DNA of 50,437 bases, from NCBI GenBank assembly GCA_036897485.1, contig JAYMTF010000137.1, positions 1 through 50,437 on the forward strand, given 5' to 3'. The notes below the pieces were generated by a model. That model saw nothing but the letters and a program-made list of their open reading frames with translations, was not told the origin of the DNA and searched no databases. Below, in pieces: positions 10,768 to 22,300 of the stretch. The stretch is from Pelargonium nanum (lineage: Eukaryota > Streptophyta > Magnoliopsida > Geraniales > Geraniaceae). Numbering within the stretch: the stretch's first letter is position 1; every line of letters begins with the position of its first letter. The position numbers were made by a program, and so were the translations under genes.

Positions 10768-10865
10768 TACTTGCTACGGGTAGATTGTAGTTTTTTTTGT
10801 GAGTGTGTGTGCTCGCACGCATGTTGGGTTGGTGGATTTTATACTAATTCAGGCATTTAGTAGCT

Positions 10866-10895
10866 GATAATAATAATAATAATAATAATAATAAT
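10866..10895. repeat. (TAA)n microsatellite
   Basis: About nine perfect ATA/TAA units following a copy of the local TAGCTGATA repeat. A likely length-variable marker. Confidence 0.9.
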
Positions 10896-11502
10896 GTTTC
10901 AATGTGAGTGTCTAATTTTTCTTTTTAGCTAGGCATTACATCTCTGAGAAATTTTATTATTCTTGTTTCTATATTCTCTTTTCCAGCTCTTCTAAGATTG
11001 AATGAGAATTGATGCTCTACTAGATGTTGTTTTGATAAGTGTGCGGTGTGTTCTGCTTTACACGAATTTAGGTGTTTTATATGTGTGTAAATGTAACTGT
11101 CCACTTTATCTGTGGTTATATCAGCAGAATGATCAAGAAGATGTCTCTTTTTGCAGTCGCTGAAGAGAAATCATTTATAGGTTGAAGTTGCAATATGTTT
11201 CTTCAACTCTGTAAATTGTTTACTTTTATAAACTGCATGTTATAATTAGAATATCAAGTTTATTGACCCTGATACGCTTAAGTTCGACACAGTTTATGTC
11301 TTTCCTTTATCTAAGTTTCTGTTGACTATACGGTTTGTTCTTCACAGTTTTTGGTTGGTACATTTCTTCGCCATTACATAAGGATTTGGTCATACTTCAG
11401 TTAGCTATGAAATACATAAAAGTCTCTTTGAAACTTGAAATTTGCACAGAGTTGGGATGTGCCAACATAAAAAACTATAACATGCAATGCAATCATAATA
11501 TA

Positions 11503-11757
11503 CATCTTCCGTCCCAAAATGATGTTTAGTTTCTTGTTTTTGTAAAAAATTAAGGATAAGTTAGTTAGGGTTGAACTTTTTTCCTTACATCCCATGTATC
11601 CTTGTTGTAATATACTCTATGGGTTTCAACTAACTTATTTTAGAGAAATTGTTGGTAAATTATACAAACTAAATTCCTAAAGAAGGAAAGTGGACAATCA
11701 TTTTAGGACATATTTTATGAGAAATTGGACACTCATTTAGGGACAGACATAGGAACT
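11503..11757. mobile_element. Stowaway MITE B (degraded)
   Basis: The left end CATCTTCCGTCCCAAAATGA and the right-end region GACACTCATTTAGGGACAGA fit worn Stowaway termini; TA precedes the left end, while the right boundary is approximate. It lies 25 bases before another copy. Confidence 0.6.
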
Positions 11758-11782
11758 CTAGTCTATAGATGATAAGGAAATA

Positions 11783-11953
11783 CTTCGTTCGTCCCAAAAT
11801 GGATTGCACTTTTTCCTATATTTTTCCATGTGCTATTGTTGTAACAAAATCGAACTAGGTTTCTGACTAACTTATCCTATGGATACTATTGGTAATTTAC
11901 GCATAATAAACCAATAAAAAAGAAAGTGGACACTCATTTTGGGACAACGGGAG
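11783..11953. mobile_element. Stowaway MITE C
   Basis: The 171-base element is flanked by TA. The left end CTTCGTTCGTCCCAAAATGG and the right end CATTTTGGGACAACGGGAG are inverted repeats of the same family as copies A and B. Confidence 0.8.
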
Positions 11954-13410
11954 TAACTTGCTAGGTGAGTGCTTGACTCCTGTTTCTTAAAACACCAATT
12001 GATGCACAAACTACTGGTTGTGTTGTTGCTATTGGGGCTACTGTCTCTAAGAAGGCAGATACCATGGTGCCTTCAATATGAAATTCTCAGTAAAGGAGTC
12101 TAAGTGACCTATATGTCTAAAGGAACTCCATGGAGGACATTTTAGTGTTATATAATATTGTGGTGATGCTTGTGAAAATTAAAGAAGCAATTTCAGGTGT
12201 CGTATCATTGATTTCTTTTCAATATGACATGTGTCTCATGCTCGTCGGTTATCTTGCTTTTAGCTCAACGAATTGAGACAATAAAATATTAGCATAAACA
12301 AATGAATAGGTCCAGAGGAGTTCTAGTTACTACTTCCTTAAACTGGTTCTACATATTGTAATGTTTATAGTATACATTTATGATAAAGCTCATCAGTTCT
12401 TTGAAACTTCACAGGATAAGGTGGTTGATGCTGGCTGTCAATTTGAGCTTCCAGTAACTTGAAAGAGTTCTCCGTGTGCCAAATCATGAACTCTGGTAAG
12501 CTGTAATATGCTTAAATTTAAGAATGGTTTTAAGATAGAACTGTAGGAACTGTGTAGTCTTCTGTTGTCTGTTCCTCTTTCTTTTGAAGAAAACTTAATC
12601 ACCTCTTAATGAATCAAATCATTTGCAAGAAAAGTTAGAATACAATGCGGACCATACCTCTCTAGAGAATGATCTATCCGGTTCACAGAGCGTGTTACAA
12701 AAGAAAAGTGTGAGCTAGTAAACTTCCTAGCCAAACATAAACAATCCTCGATTAGGAGGCCAAAAATAGACCTCAAGTTCCTGAGTTGTTAGAGCCTGAA
12801 CCACATTCAGAGCATCTGACTAGATCTCGAGTCTCGGCCCAGAACCGCCCCTGAACTTCCTCCATCACCCAGTTCTCAACCGCCACACTCCACCATCCTC
12901 GCTCCTACTGTCACTTGCTCTCGCCACCCACCCTAGTCCCGAGCACCCCAACTGCTCAGAAATGGCCGCGTCACAGTACAACTAAGTCCATCCCTATCAG
13001 GACTATATACCTGGCAATGCTATATCAAGCAACTTTTTGTCAGTCTTAACGTGTCTCGCTTCTTAGTGGAAAATTTTAGGACTGATAAAAAGTTGCAAAA
13101 TACGAACGCATGAGTCTTTTGGCTCCCGCTTTAGGCTCGTGGCTCAAATTGCTAGGTCTACGCTTGACCCTCCATCTTGCACCCACCTCATTCCTGTTGA
13201 TATTCGCAATTTCATGTATATGATCTAAAAGTGGTTTTGTCCCAAGTCTCGAATACTGATAAGGTACTTAACAACAGAAGAGAAAAATGTCACTAAAATA
13301 TTTGAGTTACATTGCACTATTGCTTATAGAATATTGATACTATATGTCACGTTCCTTTTCTTCAAATTTGTATACGCATTATCTTTCAAGTATCACTTCA
13401 GTATGTAACA
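11954..13410. other. Gene-free stretch upstream of KU70 fragment
   Basis: No coding gene is recognised. An exon-like block at about 12415-12498, bounded by CTTCACAG and CTG|GTAAGC, encodes nothing familiar. 12820-12970 is unusually C-rich (GAACCGCCCCTGAAC and similar) and may be a remnant of coding DNA. 13000-13180 shares words with the hAT-like MITE group at 14.5 kb. Confidence 0.3.
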
Positions 13411-13418
13411 AAGTAGCA

Positions 13419-13910
13419 GCATCTTGCAGTTGCGTAATGCAGTACTGTAGGCCCTAGCCCTGGAAGATGATGAAAACAGTTTCCGACGAGGAAGGGATGG
13501 TTAGGTGAGTAAGGACAAAATGTACATGTTCATCATCATCATCTTTTCCTGAATTGCCACCCTCATTAATATTTTGCGAGTCAACTTGAAACAATGTCTT
13601 TGCACGTATGGTTTTGCAGACCAAGAGTTGTTAATGCAAATATGCAATTGCAGTATATATGAAAGTGCAAACTATGATTTGGCCAATCGTGCAGACAAAG
13701 GAAATGTACGTTAAACTGAGAATTGGTTTGTTTTGTTTTGAACGTTATGGTTTTAGAACTTCGATTTAACAACGATAACCTGTTGTTTTTTGTCATTTGG
13801 AATTTGGATTTGTGTTGTGCAGCTGGAGGATTTGAAAGTGGTGGATTTGAAGTACTTACTAGCTACTTGATGGCACACAATCTTCCATTAATTGGGAAAA
13901 GGAAGGTTTG
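13419..13910 (+). pseudogene. KU70 C-terminal pseudogene fragment
   Basis: The end of the DNA-repair protein Ku70 is readable over three exon remnants with introns kept. 13431-13504: AVL, a stop where Gln is expected, then ALALEDDEN, a frame change, and SDEEGMV. 13620-13705: RPRVVNA, then in another frame SANYDLANRADKGN. 13823-13905: LEDLKVVDLKY, about 8 extra bases, then YLMAHNLPLIGKRK, the start of the C-terminal SAP DNA-binding domain. Plant Ku70 reads close to QALAL...DEEGMARPGVVKA...LKYYLTAHNLP here, from memory. Splice sites (AG|GTGAGT, TTGCAG, TGCAG) persist, so it is a genomic duplicate, not a processed copy. The upstream vWA and Ku-core parts were not found. It is not functional. Confidence 0.78.
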
Positions 13911-13974
13911 ATCACAGGATACAAACTGACATGGGATAGTGAAATGTGAAAAAACTCAAATCCTTGCTTACTCA

Positions 13975-14146
13975 TAGAGCTGGCAAATGGGCCAACGTCC
14001 CGCGGGTCATGCCTGATCCAACCTGATAAATGCGCGCAGTTTGGCCGACACATTTAGGTCCAAGACCTATTTTACTTCAAAATGTGCCGTGGTCTGCAGT
14101 ACATCATTGGCCCGAGACATGCCCGGTGGCTCATTTGCCAGCTCTA
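13975..14146. mobile_element. hAT-like MITE with AGAGCTGGCAAATG ends
   Basis: The left end TAGAGCTGGCAAATGGGCC and the right end GGCTCATTTGCCAGCTCTA are near-perfect inverted repeats. The flanks CTTACTCA and CTTATACA agree at 6 of 8 positions, as expected for an aged 8-base hAT target duplication. It is 172 bases and noncoding. It lies about 70 bases after the KU70 fragment. Confidence 0.75.
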
Positions 14147-14159
14147 CTTATACAAGTAA

Positions 14160-14760
14160 CATGTAGAGCCTCTATATGGCTTATTTTGCTTGCAAAATGA
14201 GTTGCGGCCACTGAGCCATCGTTGACCCGATGAGCGTATTTGTATTCTTTCCTCAATCCCGGCCCGTTGGCTCATTTGTCAGCTCTAAAGCCATGTGTAG
14301 AGCCTTTATAGGGAACCATAAGTCCTAGTTAGACCTTGACTTTTGGCATACGTAGCGAGGTTTTTTATTGTAACAACCACAATGCTTGTCTCATAATGTA
14401 TGTCTACAAGACTACAACTTTAGAGAATGAAACGGAGGGAGTAGAGCTGACAAATGGGACAATGAGCCAGAAAAAAAGGCAAACTTGCTCGTTATGCCTT
14501 TTTTTTTGTCATTCTAAGGCCATATAATATCATATTGGATTAGGGATTACTCACGGGTCATGACTCATTTTGCAAGTAAAATAGCCCGTGTAGCGAAAAA
14601 CCCGTATATTTATCAGACAACTTTTTGCTGCCCCCAACCCGGTATTACCGGGCTGGGTCGGTGATGATCCGCGGGTTGTTAGCCCAATAACAAATTCCAT
14701 TGAGCCCATTGTGAAGAATGGGCTCATGTGAAGTAGGCTTTCGTGGGACCCAAAGTCATT
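14160..14760. repeat. Cluster of related hAT-like MITE fragments
   Basis: GGCTCATTTGTCAGCTCTA near 14269 and GTAGAGCTGACAAATGGG at 14441 are the end sequences of the same family as 13975-14146. 14550-14700 holds TGACTCATTTTGCAAGTAAAA and GGGCTGGGTCGG blocks shared with 8.76-8.99 kb. Individual element limits could not be set. Confidence 0.5.
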
Positions 14761-16100
14761 AAGTTGCCAACACAAAAAGAGTACAAAACACACCTGCTAG
14801 TGTACCTACTCTGAAAAGCCAGGCTGGACATCGCACGAGCGTCCGGTTCCTTCCTTACCTTTCTCTATGCATTGCTAACATCACTGCCACTGCATCGGAG
14901 AAGCTTTAGATCCGTTAAAACAAAAGTGTTGGTTAATTTTCTTTACCACAAGTACGTTTTTTAACTGTATCTTCTGAAATTCTTCACCACTTTAAAAAAG
15001 ATAAAGTAGAGTTTGAATTAGAATGGTCACCCATATCCATATGATAAAAATATTAAATTGAAAAATTAAATCAATTCTTTGACAACTCTAGGATAATTCT
15101 CAAACTCCATTAAAATTTAAAAAAATTGTATATATATTGATTCTTAATTTCTCAAGTGTAATATTGTTTAATAGACTTGACAATTCAAGTTTTACGTTGG
15201 ATTTGAGTTAGGTTAAATATTTTTAATATAAACTTAAACACACAAGTAAGTGTAGGTTGGAATTTTGGATCGAAAATTTGATTTTACGTGTAGAATGCAC
15301 AAATTGTTCAAGGTTTCCAACTCGATCCAATCCAAAATTGACCGATATATTTTTTTGCATCTTGAACTTGCATGGATGTGATTATGTTTTGATGAGGCCA
15401 AGGAGCTCAGGTCATTTGGTTGAGAACTACACCTCCAGGCAGCATAGGTCTCATATTCTTTGGGCCATGTCTTCTTCATACTCTTATAAATGTTTCCTGA
15501 ACATTTAATTGTCCATGTAATATTCTACCGATTTAGAAATTCCCTATACTTCCTCTTCAATCATTTGCAACATGATTGTCGGAGCTGTCCTGAAGACAAA
15601 CACCCCCTCGTTGGTAATTTGTGCAAATACTAATAAGCCTCCATGCAACAAAATGAGTATTTACCATATAAGCGTTTTTAGTTGGTAAGGAGGAAACGTT
15701 CAAACGTTACCCTTCTTTAATATGTATGGTGACTTAAAGAATATGGGAAGACGAAAGTGACATATTATGTCACATAATTTATTAAATTATTTTACAATAC
15801 ATTTTTAAATTATCTTAAACATGTTTCGAAAATTTCATTTTCATAAACCGAAACTCACCTTCTACACCGACATGTTATGATCAATAGAAAGAAATGAACT
15901 TGCTTTATTGCTGTACAGAAACCCTGAATAAAAGCTTACTGATGACATCAGCAAAATGATCAATAATGTTCATATTTTTGAAAAAGAAAAATGGTACGGT
16001 TTTTTCGTTTTAATGAGATTTAGCCAATCTCTTGATAGCGACTCACTACCAATCCCAACCCGATCAGGTCTCCGTCTGTTCCCGTATCCAAACACACCCT
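14761..16100. other. Gene-free spacer before the importin gene
   Basis: AT-rich DNA, with small open frames only and no recognised protein, RNA or clearly bounded transposon. The last part grades into the SAD2 promoter. Confidence 0.4.
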
Positions 16101-16106
16101 CCCAAC

Positions 16107-16136
16107 AGCCCGCGGGCTCAGTGACTCGCCGAGTCA
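16107..16136. promoter_or_regulatory. Two adjacent palindromes upstream of SAD2
   Basis: AGCCCGCGGGCT (16107-16118) is a perfect 12-base palindrome. Three bases later TGACTCGCCGAGTCA (16122-16136) is a perfect odd palindrome with two TGACTC half-sites, as bound by bZIP proteins. They lie about 245 bases before the start codon. Function is inferred from symmetry and position only. Confidence 0.45.
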
Positions 16137-16203
16137 GCCCCGAGTTAACCACCACTGTGCATTTTTGTGTGTCTATCAAACTAAATTGATTAAACAAACT
16201 CGT

Positions 16204-16292
16204 AAACCCTAATCATTTATATACAGCCTACACTCTCTCTAGCTCTCTCTCTCCGCAACTTCTCTTCCACAATCGCTCCTCTTTAAACCCTA
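16204..16292 (+). promoter_or_regulatory. SAD2 core promoter: TATA element and two telo-boxes
   Basis: TTTATATACA at 16216-16225 is a TATA element. AAACCCTA occurs at 16204-16211 and again at 16285-16292; telo-boxes of this sequence are frequent near the start sites of plant housekeeping and translation genes. A CT-rich leader (CTCTCTCTAGCTCTCTCTCT) lies between them. Confidence 0.6.
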
Positions 16293-16380
16293 GCGGTCTT
16301 GCAGAGGAGAGACCTGAGGGTTTTGGTTTCTGGTCTCGGCTCATTTCCCGATCGTCGGAGGATTGTTCGCTCCGGTCAGT

Positions 16381-19300
16381 ATGGATCTCCCCAGCCTCGC
16401 CGTCATCCTCCAAGCTGCTCTCAGCCCCAACCCGGACGAGCGCAAAGCTGCGGAGCAGAGTCTCAATCAGGTTCGAGCTCGATCGGAATTCGCCGCTCGA
16501 TTGCTTGATTTCGTGATTGATGCGACGTTGACTGTGCGATTTTTGGTGTTTTTGGTGTTGTTGCAGGTTCAGTATACGCCGCAGCATCTGGTGAGGATGT
16601 TGCAGATCATTGTGGATAACAATTGCGATCTGGCGGTTCGGCAGGTGGCGAGTATTCATTTCAAGAATTTTATTGCCAAGAACTGGACGCCCATGGAGCC
16701 TGGTGAGTGTAATTCGCGGTGTTTTTTTATATTATTTTACTGGATGAGCTCGTTTTCAGTTAAATTTAACGATTGTGTGATGCGTTTTGTTGCAGATGAG
16801 CAACAGAAGATCTCACCTGGTGACAAGGACATGGTGAGGGATCACATTCTTGTCTTTGTTGCACAAGTTCCTACAATTTTGAGGTGATGGCTGTTAAATT
16901 TATTCATTTGTTTGTTTTACTTCTGGAATTGTTACTGTTTCATTGGGAAAAATTGATTTTTATGCTTGAACTTGATTTCTCCTTCCAGGGTGCAGTTGGG
17001 AGAGTGCCTCAAGACTATAATTCATGCTGATTACCCCGAACAATGGCCGCGACTTCTGGACTGGGTGAAGCATAATTTGCAAGATCAGCAAGTCTATGGA
17101 TCTTTGTTTGTACTGCGAATTCTCTCTAGGAAATATGAGTAAGTTTATGTTCTATTTTTACTGCAAATTGTGCACTCTCCATATTTCAATTGTAGGAATT
17201 TAACTTATACACCAATGCTTTTTATTTTATTTGCCAACTACTCTTCTTATGAGAATATTTCAATTCCTTTTTTGGTATATTAAACAATACTAGTAACCAC
17301 TTTGGTACGATACTTCTACCATTTTGGACAGAAGGATTTGTTATTTGGCATATACATTTATTATTTGTAATAAACAATGTGGGATTTTACTCCAAATTCT
17401 TGTTCCTTCTGAAATGTATTTGGCTTCAGTCAAAAATATATCCATGTAAAGTAACATGTAGCACTTTTTTTTTTTTTGTAGATTATGTTGGTTGTAGGCC
17501 ACCACAGCATCATATCTAATGAATGATAATTTTAACTTTTAACATTTGTCTCCTCCTTTTCAAATTAATAGTTTGGCTGCATCAGCATGTGTGCTTTTAT
17601 TACCAAAATACTGTTACTGTAGTTATAGATACATATTTTATCAGCAGTTATATCACTGATATTTTCATCACATAAGGGTTACCCTTTCCAAACACGTTGA
17701 TTTAGTTTTAAATTTGTCCCGTTTATCATATCTTCAGGTTCAAGTCAGATGATGAGAGGACACCCGTTTATCGCATTGTCGAGGAGACATTCCCTCATCT
17801 GCTCAATATATTCAATAGGCTTGCCCAGCTTGCCAACCCATCACTTGAAGTAGCTGATTTGATCAAGCTTATTTGCAAAATATTCTGGTCATCTATATAT
17901 GTAAGTGGTCGCGTGGAGAGATCCATATCATATTGTTTTTGTATGCTTGTGTGAAGGATTCATTTTTCCATATATAACCACTATGCTTTAAGATAACCAT
18001 GTTTGGACATCGCATTTAGCTCATATTGACTGGCTGTACATAACTTCTCTTAACCTTTTAGTATTTTCACATGTAATTCTTTGTGTTGAACTTATAGTGT
18101 AGTTGGCGAAAAAGTGTTCCTCACCTACTTAATATAAATTGTGTTTTAATTCTTCTTTCTTTCTTATTTCCCAAGTTATCTCTGTTGCGGGTTATTGAGA
18201 TTGTCTTTGTATTCTACAATTATGCTTGTCATTGCTAGGAAAATATATTTTCCTAAGCTTTCTTGATTTCATATTTACAGGTTTAACGTATCATATTCTG
18301 TTATTTTTTGTTCTTGCAGTTGGAGATTCCGAAACAGTTATTTGAGCCCAATGTGTTCAATGCTTGGATGATGCTTTTCTTAAATATACTGGAGAGGCCT
18401 GTCCCCGTTGAGGGCCAGCCTGCAGATCCTGAGCTGCGCAAATCTTGGGGGTGGTGGAAAGTGAAGAAGTGGACAGTTCATATCCTAAACAGGCTCTACA
18501 CTCGGTGAGCTTTGAAATGCACTGACTTTCTAATTTGTTACCTTCAACAGTTTCTGATATCCATTGGCTGTTTGGCATCCAATGTCACAGGTTTGGAGAT
18601 TTGAAACTTCAGAACCCTGAAAACAGGGCATTTGCTCAAATGTTTCAGAAGAATTATGCAGGGAAAATTTTGGAGTGCCACTTGAATTTGTTGAACGTTG
18701 TCCGAGTTGGTGGCTATTTGCCTGACAGAGTCACAAATCTCATTCTTCAATACCTAAGTAACAGGTACGTGCAATATGATTTCTCTGTATCACACCTTGA
18801 TTATAGGTGGAATGAAGTTGGTATAACCGCTGCTCCATAGAACAACAGGGCTCCAAGATATTCCTCTTTTTAGTTTCTTTTCCAATGAACCTGAAAAAAT
18901 AATATTGGATCTTCTGGAAATAAGTCATAAAGTTTAGGAGATAACCTAACCATTTGCATTCATTGCTCACCTAAGCACAGTTTAGTTAGTTGTGAGATGT
19001 GTGATCATAGTCCAAAAGTGATGCAAACCTCTAACCCTAGCTTTGAATATATGTGTTGTAACTCTTGTTGGGTGGAGATGCTCATCGTTCATTTCTCTTT
19101 GTAATCAATCGTAGTAGTTAATTGATCAGCTGGCCATTGCTTCTTTTATCAATGTTTTGAAATAAATTTTTTGTAAGAGGTTATGGTGCACCTCTAATAT
19201 TTATTGTACTTCTCATTGTTACATTTGCAGCATCTCCAAGAATAGCATGTATAATTTGCTACAACCACGACTGGATGTTCTTCTTTTTGAGATTGTTTTC

Positions 19301-22300
19301 CCCCTCATGTGCTTCAGCGACAATGATCAAAAGCTTTGGGATGAAGACCCTCATGAGTATGTGAGGAAGGGCTATGGTATGCTTTCTAAGTTTTGGCATA
19401 ATTTCCTTACTATAATTGAGAACGGCATAGTTAATCTCGTAATCTTTTTGTTGCTGCAGATATTATTGAAGATTTGTATAGCCCTAGGACCGCTTCCATG
19501 GACTTTGTCAGTGAGTTGGTCAGAAAGCGTGGAAAGGAAAACCTTCAAAAGTTTATTCAATTCATTGTTGAAATTTTTAAGAGGTGTTAATTATGTCTCA
19601 CAACCACTACTGTATTTGCTGTTTTGTATTGGGTATATATATTTATTTAGTTATATTTTCCCTATTGCAGATACGATGAAGCACCAGTGGAATATAAACC
19701 CTATCGCCAAAAGGATGGTGCTCTTCTTGCTATTGGAGCACTTTGTGATAAACTCAAACAAACTGAACCCTATAAGTCTGAACTTGAACGAATGCTAGTG
19801 CAACATGTTTTCCCTGAGTTCAGCAGTCCAGTTGGACATCTCAGAGCCAAGGTTTTGCAGCTCACCTTATCTAATTTTTTAATCTGCATTACTACCTCTA
19901 TATGTTTTGCATGAAGAGCTTGTTTTGTATCTTTCCCCCCCTATTATTGTGAGCTTTAGAGTAATATTTTCTATATCTTGCTTTTGTTGTGTGGAAATTA
20001 GGCGGCATGGGTTGCAGGACAATATGCCCATGTTAACTTCTCAGACCAAAATAATTTCCGTAAAGCATTGCATAGTGTTGTTTCTGGGTTGCGTGATCCT
20101 GAGCTTCCTGTTCGTGTTGATTCAGTTTTTGCATTACGCTCTTTTGTTGAAGCGTGCCGAGGTACACATAAGCTATACTACCATTTCTCACTATCTAAGG
20201 GGTTCTTGGGCTATTTTTTTGACTTCATTAGTCATTTCAATGTCTGATAGTATTTGTCTCTTGTTATTTATGCAGATTTGAATGAGATTCGTCCAATTCT
20301 TCCTCAGCTACTTGATGGTATTTATATTTTGAAATACCCATGTCTTATGAACAATTGTTTGGCAATTAATTCATTAAAATGAACTTTGTTTCCAGAGTTT
20401 TTTAAACTGATGAATGAGGTGGAGAATGAGGATCTCGTCTTCACGCTGGAGACCATAGTTGATAAATTCGGGGAGGAGATGGCGCCTTATGCTCTTGGGC
20501 TATGTCAAAATTTGGTAAACTTGCTTCTAATTACTCGTTAGATTTCTAGACTCAACTGCTAATTGTCTTATTAACTGTCATTGTACTTTTAAATTTCAGG
20601 CTGCTGCATTTTGGAGGTGCATGAACACTGCTGAAGCTGAAGATGAAGCTGATGACCCTGGTGCTCTGGCTGCTGTTGGTTGCTTACGTGCTATAAGCAC
20701 AATTCTTGAATCAGTTAGCAGGCTTCCTCACCTTTTTGTCCAAATTGAACCAACTTTGCTTCCTATAATGCGGAGAATGTTGACAACTGATGGCCAAGGT
20801 ATACATGCTACTATATGACAACTACAGTATTCCTTTTATATCTTTGGGCCAAGCTGGTTCATTATGTTCAGATGAACAAAATATGCCCAATATTGCATGA
20901 TACACTTCAGAATCCAATATGTGATAAGATTAATATACTACATGGTTTAAGTGATTATGCTGTGTGATTAACTGCTGCTGTGGACAGGGGAAGCCTTGAG
21001 CTTTATGTATATTTGTTACATTGTTTTAAGTTTCTGCAATTATTGAACTGGAGTGTGTGTATGATCGCACACCATATGAATTTAATTCTTCGAGAAATCT
21101 GTTTTAGTTATACTTTACTACTATAGGTGCTAGTAACTCCAGGTGAGATGTTTGTGTCTTTGCTATTTTGATTCTGTTCATCACTTTCTAATTCAATTCT
21201 TGTATGATTGTATCTGTAATGTCTTCCACAGAGGTGTTTGAAGAAGTTCTGGAAATTGTATCATATATGACATTCTTTTCTCCCACAATATCACTGGAGA
21301 TGTGGAGTCTTTGGCCTTTGATGATGGAAGCTTTGGCAGATTGGGCTATTGATTTCTTTCCAAGTATGTATATATTTCATCATCCAATTCATTCCTGTAT
21401 TCAATTCTTGTCATAATTCTTCTTCCATTTCAAATAGGCGGTTATAGAGTAATAAATATGTGAGTAATGAATGAATTCATGGATTGGGGTGGTGCTTAAC
21501 TGCTTATAACTAGAAAATTAGGCGCTTTCAGTTCTTGTCATAATTCTTCTTCAATTTCAAATAGGCGGTTAATCCTGTTATAGAGCATTAGATATATAAG
21601 TAATGAATGAATTCATGGATTGGGGTGGTGCTTAACTGCTTATAACTAGAAAATTAGGCGCTTTCATCCTGTGGTGAAAATCATATTTGCTTTGCATGTG
21701 CAGCTTCCGCCTTCCATGTTCTATTGTTTGCTTCTCATATTTTTTTCTTCATTTTTTAATGTTCACCCAGATATTCTGGTGCCTCTTGACAACTATATAT
21801 CGAGGGGAACTGCACATTTTCTCTCTTGCAAGGAACCAGATTACCAGCAAAGCCTTTGGAATATGATTTCATCTGTGAGTTCCTAATTTCTTGATTGCCT
21901 TGTATCAGGAATTCTATTACCAAAATATTATTATCTTCAATTTGCTGGGTATGTGATTCCTCCACATATTTATCTGACTATATTCCTGATTTTCTTTTTT
22001 GTAGATAATGGGAGATAAAAATTTGGAGGACAATGATATCGAACCAGCTCCTAAGCTTATTGAGGTGGTCTTCCAAAACTGCAAAGGTCAGGTGGATCAT
22101 TGGATTGAGCCATACCTCAGAATCACTGTTGAGCGGTTACATCGTTCTGAAAAATCCTACTTGAAATGTCTTCTTATTCAAGTGGTAAGAAGCTTTGAAA
22201 AATATATTTCCTTGTAAAATGCTTCTCCTGCTACCCCATTCCCTTAAAATATTATTAAATGTTAGCATTTACATTATAGGTGTCTCAGTTAGTGCTTTTG

